Source: Bacteroidaceae bacterium (lineage in GTDB: Bacteria; Bacteroidota; Bacteroidia; Bacteroidales; Bacteroidaceae). From it: a DNA stretch of 9,434 bases. The stretch is taken from positions 1-9,434 of the forward strand of contig JAGBPB010000013.1 in NCBI GenBank assembly GCA_017633615.1. Direction: 5' to 3'. The notes beneath the pieces are model-generated. The model was not told where the DNA came from and did not search any database. It saw nothing but the letters and a program-made list of their open reading frames with translations. Positions 1 to 7,052 of the stretch are shown one piece after another (within the stretch, counting starts at the first letter, position 1; every line of letters starts with the position of its first letter). The position numbers and the translations under genes are program-made.

Positions 1-2
1 AG

Positions 3-899
3 CTGATGGAGCGTACCATCATCATAGCCAACACATCAAACATGCCGGTTGCTGCCCGTGAGGCATCTGTATATACCGCAATGGCTATTTCAGAGTATTA
101 CCGTTCAATGGGTCTGAGAGTACTGCTTATGGCTGACTCCACTTCACGTTGGGCACAGGCTCTGCGTGAGATGTCAAACCGTATGGAGGAGCTGCCCGGT
201 CCGGATGCTTTCCCGATGGATATCTCATCAATCATCGCAAACTTCTACGGACGTGCAGGTTACGTATATCTCAAGAACGGCCAGCCGGGTTCAATTACCT
301 TTATAGGTACCGTATCACCTGCGGGTGGTAACCTCAAGGAGCCGGTAACTGAGAATACCAAGAAGGTGGCACGATGCTTCTACGCCCTGGAGCAGGAGCG
401 TGCCGACCGCAAGCGTTACCCGGCCATCAACCCGATTGACTCTTATTCCAAATATCTGGATTATCCGGAGTTTGACAAGTATATCACCGGCCGCATTGAC
501 AGCGAGTGGATTGCTAAGGTAAACGAGCTTAAGACACGTCTGTTGCGCGGTAAGGAGATATCGGAACAGATCAACATTCTGGGTGATGACGGTGTACCTG
601 TTGATTATCACGTAACATTCTGGAAATCAGAACTTATTGACTTCATAGTCCTGCAACAGGATGCGTTCGATGAGATTGATGCCGTGACCCCGATGGAGCG
701 TCAGGTGACAATCGTGGACCGCGTGATAGACATTTGCCGCTCGGAGTTCAAGTTTGATACATTCCTTGAGGTTATCGATTACTTCAAGAAGGTTATCAAC
801 CTGTGCAAGCAGATGAACTACCAGCCGTTTGAGTCAGAGAAGTATTTTGAATACGGCAAGCAACTTGAAGAGTTGCTGGCTGAACGTAGAACCGCATAA
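3..899 (+). CDS. atpA: V/A-type ATPase catalytic subunit A, C-terminal half (5' truncated by window edge)
   Basis: Catalytic A subunit of the rotary V/A-type ATPase. In the A3B3 head it binds and hydrolyses or makes ATP on the cytoplasmic side. The frame is already open at base 3, so the ATG at base 6 is internal and the gene continues to the left. Visible family blocks are the ANTSNMPVAAREAS stretch near the edge, LLMADSTSRWAQALREMS (Walker B and adjacent region), ELPGPDAFP, FYGRAGYV, and GTVSPAGGNLKEPVTENT followed by the helical C-terminal domain. The Walker A loop lies upstream, outside the window. About 298 codons are present, roughly half the usual length (near 580 residues). The stop codon is 12 bases before atpB, so the two are co-transcribed. 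In the known Bacteroidota and Chlamydia operon type, E and a DUF2764/C-like gene would be expected just upstream. The family is certain; the symbol follows V-ATPase usage and is not F1 alpha. Confidence 0.96.
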   Translation: MMERTIIIANTSNMPVAAREASVYTAMAISEYYRSMGLRVLLMADSTSRWAQALREMSNRMEELPGPDAFPMDISSIIANFYGRAGYVYLKNGQPGSITFIGTVSPAGGNLKEPVTENTKKVARCFYALEQERADRKRYPAINPIDSYSKYLDYPEFDKYITGRIDSEWIAKVNELKTRLLRGKEISEQINILGDDGVPVDYHVTFWKSELIDFIVLQQDAFDEIDAVTPMERQVTIVDRVIDICRSEFKFDTFLEVIDYFKKVINLCKQMNYQPFESEKYFEYGKQLEELLAERRTA

Positions 900-911
900 C
901 CCCCGGCAACT

Positions 912-2231
912 ATGACAACAAAGGCATTCCAAAAGATTTATACCAAGATCAGCCAGATTACAAAGGCTACATGCTCGCTCAAGGCTGAGGGTGTGGGTTA
1001 CGACGAACTGGCCGTTATTGACGGCCGTCTGGCCCAGGTGGTTAAGATTGTGGGTAATGAGGTTACCCTGCAGGTGTTTGAGGGTACCGGCGGTATTCCT
1101 ACCAACGCCGAGGTCGTGTTCATGGGCAAGGCTCCTACACTTAAGGTTAGTGACAGCCTTAGTGGCCGATTCTTCAACGCATACGGTGATCCTATTGACG
1201 GCGGTCCTGCCGTTGAGGGTACCGAGGTTGAGATTGGCGGTCCTTCTGTGAACCCCGTACGCCGTAAACAGCCGTCCGAGCTGATTGCCACCGGTATCGC
1301 GGGCATCGACCTTAACAATACATTGGTATCAGGACAGAAGATTCCGTTCTTTGCTGATCCTGACCAGCCGTTCAACCAGGTTATGGCTACCGTAGCAATG
1401 CGCGCCAAGGCCGATAAGATTATCCTAGGCGGTATGGGTATGACCAATGATGACTATCTCTACTTTAAGAACGTGTTCTCTAACGCGGGTGCCATGGACC
1501 GTATCATAGGTTTCATGAATACCACCGAGGACCCTGCAGTAGAGCGTCTGCTGGTACCTGACATGGCTCTGACTGCTGCCGAGTATTTTGCTGTACAGAA
1601 GGATGAGAAGGTGCTGGTTCTTTTGAGCGATATGACATCGTATGCTGATGCATTGGCAATTGTATCGAACCGTATGGACCAGATTCCTTCTAAGGACTCT
1701 ATGCCTGGTTCACTGTACTCTGACCTTGCCAAGATTTATGAGAAGGCCGTGCAGTTCCCATCGGGCGGTTCTATTACAATTATTGCCGTTACTACTTTGA
1801 GCGGTGGTGATATTACTCACGCCGTTCCTGATAACACCGGTTATATCACCGAGGGTCAGCTGTTCCTGCGCCGCGACAGTGACATAGGTAAGGTTATTGT
1901 TGACCCGTTCCGCTCGCTGTCTCGTCTTAAGCAGTTGGTTAACGGTAAGAAGACACGTGCCGACCATCCGCAGGTTATGAACGCTGCCGTGCGTCTGTAT
2001 GCTGATGCATCGAACGCAAAGACAAAGGTTGAGAACGGTTTTGATTTGACTGACTATGATCAGCGTGCCCTTGACTTTGCTCATGATTACAGCGAGAAGT
2101 TGCTGGCAATTGATGTGAACCTGGATACCACCGAGATGCTGGATGTTACCTGGGGCCTGTTTGCCAAGTACTTCAAGCCCGATGAGGTTAACATCAAGGC
2201 TGCTCTTGTAGAGCAATACTGGCCAAAATAG
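912..2231 (+). CDS. atpB: V/A-type ATPase regulatory subunit B
   Basis: Non-catalytic nucleotide-binding subunit B, which alternates with A in the A3B3 head; the Arg at the A/B interface belongs to this subunit. At 439 aa it has the usual length. The beta-barrel domain covers about residues 1-80. The region equivalent to the P-loop is GQKIPFFADPDQPFNQ (141-156), which lacks GxxxxGKT, as expected for B subunits. LLSDMTSYADALAIVSNRM follows at 237-255 and ITEGQ at 312-316; the rest is the C-terminal helical domain. The ATG at 912 is preceded by CCCCCGGCAACT with no clear Shine-Dalgarno site, as is common in Bacteroidota. A strong hairpin begins at the base after the stop codon (see 2232-2258) and separates this gene from atpD. 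Confident. Confidence 0.96.
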   Translation: MTTKAFQKIYTKISQITKATCSLKAEGVGYDELAVIDGRLAQVVKIVGNEVTLQVFEGTGGIPTNAEVVFMGKAPTLKVSDSLSGRFFNAYGDPIDGGPAVEGTEVEIGGPSVNPVRRKQPSELIATGIAGIDLNNTLVSGQKIPFFADPDQPFNQVMATVAMRAKADKIILGGMGMTNDDYLYFKNVFSNAGAMDRIIGFMNTTEDPAVERLLVPDMALTAAEYFAVQKDEKVLVLLSDMTSYADALAIVSNRMDQIPSKDSMPGSLYSDLAKIYEKAVQFPSGGSITIIAVTTLSGGDITHAVPDNTGYITEGQLFLRRDSDIGKVIVDPFRSLSRLKQLVNGKKTRADHPQVMNAAVRLYADASNAKTKVENGFDLTDYDQRALDFAHDYSEKLLAIDVNLDTTEMLDVTWGLFAKYFKPDEVNIKAALVEQYWPK

Positions 2232-2258
2232 TACAAAAGGGGACAGACCCCAATTGTA
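2232..2258 (+). promoter_or_regulatory. Intra-operon hairpin between atpB and atpD (candidate attenuator)
   Basis: Imperfect inverted repeat starting immediately after the atpB stop codon. It reads TACAA, AA, GGGG, loop ACAGA, CCCC, AA, TTGTA. The nine paired positions are interrupted by a symmetric AA/AA internal loop. A short T-rich stretch (ATTTTTAA, 2261-2268) follows, ending six bases before the atpD start. Inference: the stem could protect the 3' end of the A-B message or partly terminate transcription, giving less D than A and B. The GGGGACAGACCCC core also resembles REP-type palindromes seen in many bacteria, so a dispersed-repeat origin is possible. Confidence 0.6.
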
Positions 2259-2273
2259 TCATTTTTAAGAGAT

Positions 2274-2894
2274 ATGGCGATTAAGTTCCAATATAACAAG
2301 ACTTCACTTCAGATGCTGGAGAAGCAGCTGAAAGTGCGTAAGCGTACCTTACCTATTATTAAGAGTAAGGAGAGTGCGCTGCGCATGGAGGTCAAGAAAT
2401 GCAAGGACGATCTGGTCCGGCTGGAACGTGAACTGGAGGAGGGCATCGGCCGATATGACTCCATGTTTGAGCTTTGGAACGAGTTCAACCCCAATCTGGT
2501 GAGCGTGAAGGATGTTCACCTGACCGTGCGCAAGATTGCCGGAACACGTATTCCGGTGCTTGACGAGGTTGAGTTCTATGTTGCTCCGTTCAGCCTGTTC
2601 AGTCAGCCCAAATGGTACTATGACGGCATCAACATACTGCAGGGACTGGCCCATGACGCTATTCTGGTGGAGTTTACAACCGCCAAACTGGCGCTGCTGG
2701 AGAAAGCCCGCAAAAAGACCACCCAGAAGGTGAATCTGTTTGAGAAGGTTCAGATTCCGGGTTATGAGGATGCCATACGTAAGATAAAACGCTTCATGGA
2801 GGATGAGGAGAACCTCAGCAAATCAAGTCAGAAGATTCTGAAATCTCTGCTTGAACGTCGTGAAGCGGCTAAAGAAGAGGAGGCTGAGGCATGA
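2274..2894 (+). CDS. atpD: V/A-type ATPase central-stalk subunit D
   Basis: Rotor shaft subunit D (functional counterpart of F1 gamma), which turns inside the A3B3 ring and links it to the membrane ring. At 206 aa it has the usual length. The N-terminal part (about 1-60) and the C-terminal part (about 140-206) are charged, heptad-like helices that would form the antiparallel coiled coil. Between them is a globular segment containing FYVAPFSLFSQPKWYYDGI. The N-terminal pattern KTSLQMLEKQLKVRKRTLPIIKSKE is typical of the family. The tail is rich in Glu and Ala. The ATG at 2274 lies 42 bases after atpB. The stop TGA overlaps the atpI start in ATGA, indicating translational coupling. Confidence 0.93.
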   Translation: MAIKFQYNKTSLQMLEKQLKVRKRTLPIIKSKESALRMEVKKCKDDLVRLERELEEGIGRYDSMFELWNEFNPNLVSVKDVHLTVRKIAGTRIPVLDEVEFYVAPFSLFSQPKWYYDGINILQGLAHDAILVEFTTAKLALLEKARKKTTQKVNLFEKVQIPGYEDAIRKIKRFMEDEENLSKSSQKILKSLLERREAAKEEEAEA

Positions 2895-4741
2895 TTACAA
2901 GAATGAAAAAACTCACCTTCCTGATTCATAACGGGGAGTATGAAGGGTTCCTGGAGCATCTGCGCTCTCTGGGCGTGGTTCACGTGATCCAGAAACAGCA
3001 GGGTGCTATCCAAGATTCTGCCCTTCAGGACGATATAAATCTTCTGGCTCGCTATAAGAGTGCCATGAAGGTGCTGGAGCCTCTTTTGGGTCAGCAGATT
3101 GCCGCTCCGGAGAGTCCGGCAAATCATTTTGTCTTTGATACTGCCGATAAGGTTATAGAGCGTTTCGATATCCTGGAGGCCGAGAAGCTTGTCCAGGAAC
3201 AGACTCTGCAACTGCTTGAGCGTGACCGCGCACAACTGCTGCCTTGGGGTGATTTTGAGCCCGCAGCACTGGAGCGTCTGGCTGGAGCTGGCTACAAGAT
3301 CCGCCTCTACACATGCCCGCTGCGCGCATTCCAGGAGGAGTGGGTGGCCAAGTACAGCGTTGTTGAGATTGATAGCGACAAGCAGAAGATCAACTTTGCA
3401 ACCGTTACGCATACTGACGTTGTGCCCGATATCGATGCTGAACTGGTTAATCTGCCCGCGATGTCGTTATCGGCCGTAGAGAAAGATATTGCAAAGACCA
3501 AGGCAATAATCGAAGCCAATCCCGGTAAACTGGCACAGCTTGCCGCTGTGGGCGTTCCCGTGCTGAATGAGGGTATCAAGAATCTTGAGAACCGGATTAA
3601 TTTCAGCAGCGTGAAACTTACCGGTGAGCGTCTGGCTGCCGACAGTCTGGTGCTGCTTGAGGGCTGGGCTCCCGCCGCTGATGTTGATGAGATTAGCCGT
3701 CAGATGGATGTCAAGGGCGTATTCTTTGACGTCGAGGATCCTGAGCCGGGCGATGATATTCCCATTAAGCTCAAGAACAACCGTTTTGCGCGTCTGTTTG
3801 AGCCGCTTACCGAGATGTATTCGCTGCCCAACTACAGCGAGCTTGATCCTACAGCAGCCTTTGCACCGTTCTTCATGCTGTTCTTCGGCCTTTGCATGGG
3901 CGACGGCGGTTACGGTCTGATCATCTTCCTGGCTTGCACATTTGCCAAGAAGAAACTGCCGGCTCTGAAGGATTTCATGGCGCTGGGCCAGTGGCTGGGC
4001 ATATCGACCATTATCGTAGGCCTGCTCACGGGTATGGTATTCGGTATCTCACTCGATACTGTTGCTTGGCCGTGGCTGGCTGGCGTCAAGGATAAGTTCA
4101 TTACCGATAACAACTACAACGTAATGGGTTACAGCCCCATGATGGTGGTTGCAGTCTGCGTAGGTATCCTGCAGATACTGTTCGGTATGGGATTCAAGAT
4201 TGTACGCATAACCATTCAGTTGGGCCTTAAGTACGCTCTGAGCGAGATTGGCTGGCTGGTATTGCTTCTGGATATGATAGTGATGCTGCTGCTCAAGTTC
4301 GCAGGAGTTGATATGCCACAGTTTGCAACGAACACTATTTACGGCATTGCCTGCGCATGCGGCGTGCTGATACTGTTCTTCAACAGCCCGGGCAAGAATC
4401 CGTTCCTGAATCTGGGATCGGGCCTGTGGGGTACGTACAACATGGTCAGCGGCCTGCTGGGCGATGTGCTGTCATACATCCGTCTGTTCGCACTTGGACT
4501 GGCCGGCGGTATTCTGGGCGGCGTGTTCAATCAGTTGGCATTCCAGGCCGGTGGTGCTCTGCCCGTATGGGTAGGGTGGTTGCCGACAGCCTTGATCCTG
4601 TTGCTTGGTCATGGCCTGAACCTGTTCCTGTGCATAATCAGTGCTTTGGTACATCCTATAAGACTTACGTTTGTGGAGTTCTTCAAGAACGCAGGTTTTG
4701 AGGGTGGTGGAAAGGCTTATAAACCGTTTTCAAAGAAATAA
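2891..4741 (+). CDS. atpI: V/A-type ATPase membrane subunit I (a-subunit homologue)
   Basis: Membrane stator subunit (V-type a/I family) that forms the ion half-channels against the K ring. At 616 aa it is typical for a bacterial I subunit. Residues 1 to about 318 are soluble and partly coiled-coil, the arm that meets the peripheral stalk. From about 320 there are seven or so hydrophobic segments (roughly 322-350, 363-386, 415-436, 450-471, 482-498, 524-550, 558-590). Family marks are DPTAAFAPFF (319-328), MGDGGYG (336-342), SYIRLFALGLAGG (528-540) with the essential Arg at R531, and the C-terminal HPIRLTFVEFFKN (588-600). The start is chosen by the 4-base ATGA overlap with atpD. An in-frame ATG at 2903 (M5) is a possible alternative. 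The next gene, atpK, is 25 bases downstream. Confidence 0.95.
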   Translation: MITRMKKLTFLIHNGEYEGFLEHLRSLGVVHVIQKQQGAIQDSALQDDINLLARYKSAMKVLEPLLGQQIAAPESPANHFVFDTADKVIERFDILEAEKLVQEQTLQLLERDRAQLLPWGDFEPAALERLAGAGYKIRLYTCPLRAFQEEWVAKYSVVEIDSDKQKINFATVTHTDVVPDIDAELVNLPAMSLSAVEKDIAKTKAIIEANPGKLAQLAAVGVPVLNEGIKNLENRINFSSVKLTGERLAADSLVLLEGWAPAADVDEISRQMDVKGVFFDVEDPEPGDDIPIKLKNNRFARLFEPLTEMYSLPNYSELDPTAAFAPFFMLFFGLCMGDGGYGLIIFLACTFAKKKLPALKDFMALGQWLGISTIIVGLLTGMVFGISLDTVAWPWLAGVKDKFITDNNYNVMGYSPMMVVAVCVGILQILFGMGFKIVRITIQLGLKYALSEIGWLVLLLDMIVMLLLKFAGVDMPQFATNTIYGIACACGVLILFFNSPGKNPFLNLGSGLWGTYNMVSGLLGDVLSYIRLFALGLAGGILGGVFNQLAFQAGGALPVWVGWLPTALILLLGHGLNLFLCIISALVHPIRLTFVEFFKNAGFEGGGKAYKPFSKK

Positions 4742-4766
4742 CGATAACAATTAAATAATTACTACA

Positions 4767-5216
4767 ATGAATTCAACTGTTCTGTTAGCCTATATCGGTA
4801 TAGGTGTAATGATCGCCCTCTCGGGCTTAGGTAGTGTGTATGGCCTTACCATCTGCGGTAACGCTGCAATCGGTGGCCTTAAGAAGCGTCCTGAGGCACT
4901 GGGTACATTCCTGCTGCTGTCAGCAATGCCCTCAACTCAGGGTATCTACGGTTTTGTATGCTATTTCATTATCCGTGGTCACGTTGTTGACGATATGACC
5001 GCCCTGCAGGCTGCTGCCGTATTCGGCTCATCAATTGCCGTAGGTATTGTCTGCTTGCTCTCTGGCGTTCGTCAGGGTCAGGTTTGCGCCAACGGTATCG
5101 CTGCCACCGCCAGCGGCAACAACGTAACTGCCGGCACCATGGTTATGGCTGCTTTCCCGGAGTTCTACGCTATCCTTTCAGCTCTGTCACTGATCCTTAT
5201 CAGCGGCACACTTTGA
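4767..5216 (+). CDS. atpK: V/A-type ATPase c-ring proteolipid subunit K (duplicated hairpin, Na+-site residues present)
   Basis: Rotor-ring proteolipid with four membrane segments arising from a doubled two-helix unit; 149 aa, close to E. hirae NtpK. In the first hairpin, PSTQGIYGF (55-63) supplies T57, Q58 and Y61. In the second, RQGQVCANG (102-110) supplies Q103, and AAFPEFYAIL (128-137) supplies the ion-binding E132. These align with T64, Q65, Y68, Q110 and E139 of NtpK, whose T64/Q65/Q110/E139 side chains hold Na+. The first hairpin carries Gln instead of a second acidic residue, so there is one carboxylate per subunit, as in V-type rings. The leader (4742-4766) is AT-rich with A at -3, typical of strongly translated Bacteroidota genes; K is needed in about ten copies per complex. 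It is the last gene of the operon, and no F or G gene follows. Confidence 0.94.
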   Translation: MNSTVLLAYIGIGVMIALSGLGSVYGLTICGNAAIGGLKKRPEALGTFLLLSAMPSTQGIYGFVCYFIIRGHVVDDMTALQAAAVFGSSIAVGIVCLLSGVRQGQVCANGIAATASGNNVTAGTMVMAAFPEFYAILSALSLILISGTL

Positions 5217-5394
5217 TTTTGGCGATCTTGCCAACGTTGGCGCGTTTTGCCAACGTGTCCCGTATCGAACCCCTCCACACGCGTTGTAGAGGGGTTCGTT
5301 CCGTTACACACCCTCCAAATGAACGTGTGTCCCGCGCCAACCCGCGAGAGAACGTATTCTCGGTCGGGTGAGCGCGGGACACTTTGGCGGTTGG
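5217..5394. repeat. Convergent intergenic region packed with inverted repeats
   Basis: This 178-base gap between the converging atpK and mnmA genes has no plausible coding capacity. It contains the perfect 12-base palindrome GCCAACGTTGGC (5230-5241); TTGCCAACGT twice (5228-5237 and 5247-5256); a hairpin with 10-bp arms CGAACCCCTC/GAGGGGTTCG (5266-5275 and 5289-5298) plus an inner ACA/TGT; ACACAC/GTGTGT (5306-5311 and 5325-5330); and a long hairpin whose outer 11-bp arms are GTGTCCCGCGC/GCGCGGGACAC (5327-5337 and 5372-5382), with inner ACCCG/CGGGT and GAGAA/TTCTC stems. None has a good following T-tract, so these are not classic intrinsic terminators, though they may stop or stabilise both converging transcripts. 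Confidence 0.8.
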
Positions 5395-6777
5395 TTATCG
5401 GATTACGCCGGATCCAAGCATTTCGTCGTTGGGGTCATACCAGACTGCGAACTGGCCGGGGGTGATGCCGCGCTGGGGCTCGTCAAAGATGATATACAGG
5501 GCCTGTGCGCGCTTAATGAGCCAGGCATCCTGCAACGGCTGGCGGTAACGTATGCGCACGCGGTAACGGCGTATCTCACCGTCCTGCATCTGCAAATCCG
5601 GACGAATCCAATGAATCTCATTGGTTCCGATGCTCAGACAGCTGCGTGAAAGACCGGGGTGAGTGTGGCCCTCGCCTGCATAGACGGTATTATTCTCAAT
5701 GTCTGTTGCAATCACGAACAGCGAATCATCATGTCCGCCCACATTCAGACCGTGACGCTGGCCGATGGTAAAGAACTGCGCACCGTCATGCGTGCCTATT
5801 ATCTTACCCCACGGATTGGCCTTGAAGCGTGTTTTCTTTATGTGTTTGCGGCCCGAGCGATAGGTCTCGGTTATGAATTTGATAGAATCGTATCGATATG
5901 GTGTTGCCAGACGCTCCAGAACATCATCGCTTAACTGAGCCATCTTTTCCGGGGCGTAATTGTTGGAACTGAGCGTATCTGTGCACTTGTCCTCGCTGAT
6001 GTATCCCGTAACCATATTGGCTTTGGTGCCATCGGCCGTAATACTGTCCAGAGTCTCCTGCTGGAACTTGAAATGAGGATTGTTGGTATAAAAATCAGGG
6101 TAAACCTCGACGATATTACCCTCCACGCTCTTGAGTTTCTGCTTGAGGAACTCCGGCAAATCCACCTTGCCTACAAAGCAAATACCCTGAGAGTCCTTTT
6201 TAGTGGCCGATGGCAAACCGGCCTCAGCAGCAATCTGGCGAACCTCTTTCTTGAGCAAATGGCCAATGGGGAACAGTGCGCGTGAAAGTTGCTCCTGGTT
6301 AAGCTGGCACAGGAAATAACTCTGGTCCTTGCCAGGGTCAACGCCCTCATATATGCGGTACATGGGCTTGCCGTCCGGGCCGTCAATCTGATCCTTGCGA
6401 CAGTAGTGTCCCGTTGCGACCATATCGGCCCCCAGTTTAAGGGCGGCGTCCAGAAATGCATCGAACTTTATCTCGCGGTTGCACAAGACATCGGGGTTTG
6501 GGGTTCGGCCCTGCTCATATTCAGAGAACATGTAGTCTACCACACGCTTGCGATACTCGTCGCTCAGGTCAACAAAATGGAACGGAATGCCTATCTTCTT
6601 GGCAACCATCTCGGCCACCAACCGATCCTCCTCCCATTCGCAGTCCCCGTGCAGAGTACCCTCAGTGTCATGCCAGTTCTGCATGAACATGGCAAACACA
6701 TCAAACCCCTGCTGCTTAAGCAACAAAGCCGCCACGCTGGAGTCCACTCCCCCCGAAAGACCTACACAAATCTTCAT
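5395..6777 (-). CDS. mnmA: tRNA-specific 2-thiouridylase MnmA, with a long insertion
   Basis: Transfers sulfur to C2 of the wobble uridine U34 in tRNA-Lys, tRNA-Glu and tRNA-Gln (the s2U part of mnm5s2U). It is cytoplasmic and acts with a persulfide donor relay. The start ATG at 6777 gives MKICVGLSGGVDSS; an upstream in-frame ATG (6903) would put the terminator inside the gene and is rejected. Visible motifs are the ATP-pyrophosphatase loop SGGVDSS (8-14), the catalytic C99 in NPDVLCN, the second cysteine C200 in GICFVG, and the C-terminal barrel from about GKIIGTHDGAQFFTIGQ (324-340) to the end. At 460 aa it is some 90 residues longer than E. coli MnmA. The excess lies at about 226-322, between GNIVEV and GKIIG, and is rich in charged and aromatic residues. 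Bacteroidota MnmA proteins often carry an insertion here, but this one looks unusually long. It appears to be a single-gene transcription unit. Confidence 0.96.
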   Translation of the reverse strand: MKICVGLSGGVDSSVAALLLKQQGFDVFAMFMQNWHDTEGTLHGDCEWEEDRLVAEMVAKKIGIPFHFVDLSDEYRKRVVDYMFSEYEQGRTPNPDVLCNREIKFDAFLDAALKLGADMVATGHYCRKDQIDGPDGKPMYRIYEGVDPGKDQSYFLCQLNQEQLSRALFPIGHLLKKEVRQIAAEAGLPSATKKDSQGICFVGKVDLPEFLKQKLKSVEGNIVEVYPDFYTNNPHFKFQQETLDSITADGTKANMVTGYISEDKCTDTLSSNNYAPEKMAQLSDDVLERLATPYRYDSIKFITETYRSGRKHIKKTRFKANPWGKIIGTHDGAQFFTIGQRHGLNVGGHDDSLFVIATDIENNTVYAGEGHTHPGLSRSCLSIGTNEIHWIRPDLQMQDGEIRRYRVRIRYRQPLQDAWLIKRAQALYIIFDEPQRGITPGQFAVWYDPNDEMLGSGVIR

Positions 6778-6781
6778 GCCA

Positions 6782-6789
6782 CAAAAATA
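6782..6789 (-). promoter_or_regulatory. Possible -7 element for mnmA
   Basis: On the minus strand this reads TATTTTTG, matching the Bacteroidota -7 consensus TAnnTTTG. No TTG is found at the expected -33 distance. It lies only four bases before the mnmA start, so the transcript would be leaderless or nearly so. It could be a chance match in AT-rich DNA; weak call. Confidence 0.25.
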
Positions 6790-6794
6790 GGTAT

Positions 6795-6852
6795 TATGCT
6801 CCACAAAAAAAAGGCCGCCATCGGCGACCTTTGTGCATGTGGAGCATACGAG
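6795..6852 (-). terminator. Intrinsic terminator preceded by a 15-base tRNA-Ala 3'-tail fragment
   Basis: Read on the minus strand, a 15-base segment (6852-6838) identical to the 3' tail of the tRNA-Ala gene, CTCGTATGCTCCACA, is followed by a GC-rich hairpin. The stem is AAAGG/CCTTT plus CGCC/GGCG (6810-6832) with one C-A mismatch, and it runs into a tract of eight T's. An outer stem TATGCTCCACA/TGTGGAGCATA (6795-6805 and 6838-6848) encloses it. It has the form of a tRNA terminator, but no tRNA body lies upstream, so it looks like the remnant or copy of a tRNA 3' end. The mnmA start lies some 20 bases further on. Confidence 0.75.
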
Positions 6853-6966
6853 TCCAATTTTCCGTAATACATTGGAAGAAAATCGGCCCCACAAGTATGC
6901 CATAGTGGATTTTTCGGAAAGATAAATTCCGTTAAATTCCTATGATTTTTGTATTATTCAGTATCG

Positions 6967-7052
6967 ATTCTGCACAATATCGTATTAGTTAGTGTGCTAT
7001 TTCTGTAAAATATCGCATTCCTATAAAAATGTTTTCTGTAAAATATCGCATT
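6967..7052 (+). repeat. Three direct repeats with an exact 33-base period (candidate operator array)
   Basis: The 20-base unit TTTCTGTAAAATATCGCATT occurs perfectly at 7000-7019 and 7033-7052. A diverged copy, ATTCTGCACAATATCGTATT (16/20 identical), is at 6967-6986. Start-to-start spacing is 33 bases both times, close to three helical turns, which would place bound proteins on one face of the DNA. The spacers are 13 bases and unlike each other. The last copy reaches to within 18 bases of the TATCTTTG element of the AAA+ gene. The layout suggests cooperative binding of a regulator, possibly the gene's own product or a separate factor; the function is inferred. Confidence 0.8.

Noticed and set aside
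1311..1400. Loss of the P-loop in atpB as a defect
   Set aside because: B subunits of V/A-type ATPases normally lack Walker A, so this is expected.
5084..5371. Small frames across the atpK end and the repeat region
   Set aside because: They are out of frame with atpK and depend on inverted-repeat sequence. No family resemblance or start context.
6289..6867. 192-codon plus-strand frame opposite mnmA
   Set aside because: It lies entirely antisense to the well-supported mnmA coding region. The composition is that of a shadow frame.
6778..6903. Upstream in-frame start for mnmA adding 42 residues
   Set aside because: The extension would translate through the intrinsic terminator and tRNA-tail copy, and it has no family counterpart. 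MKICVGLSGGVDSS at 6777 fits the expected N-terminus.
6838..6910. Possible second complete tRNA gene next to mnmA
   Set aside because: Only the 15-base 3' tail matches. There is no D arm or anticodon arm, and the T arm cannot form.
6967..7052. CRISPR-like array
   Set aside because: There are only three 20-base units, one diverged, with 13-base spacers and no cas genes. Promoter position suggests an operator array.
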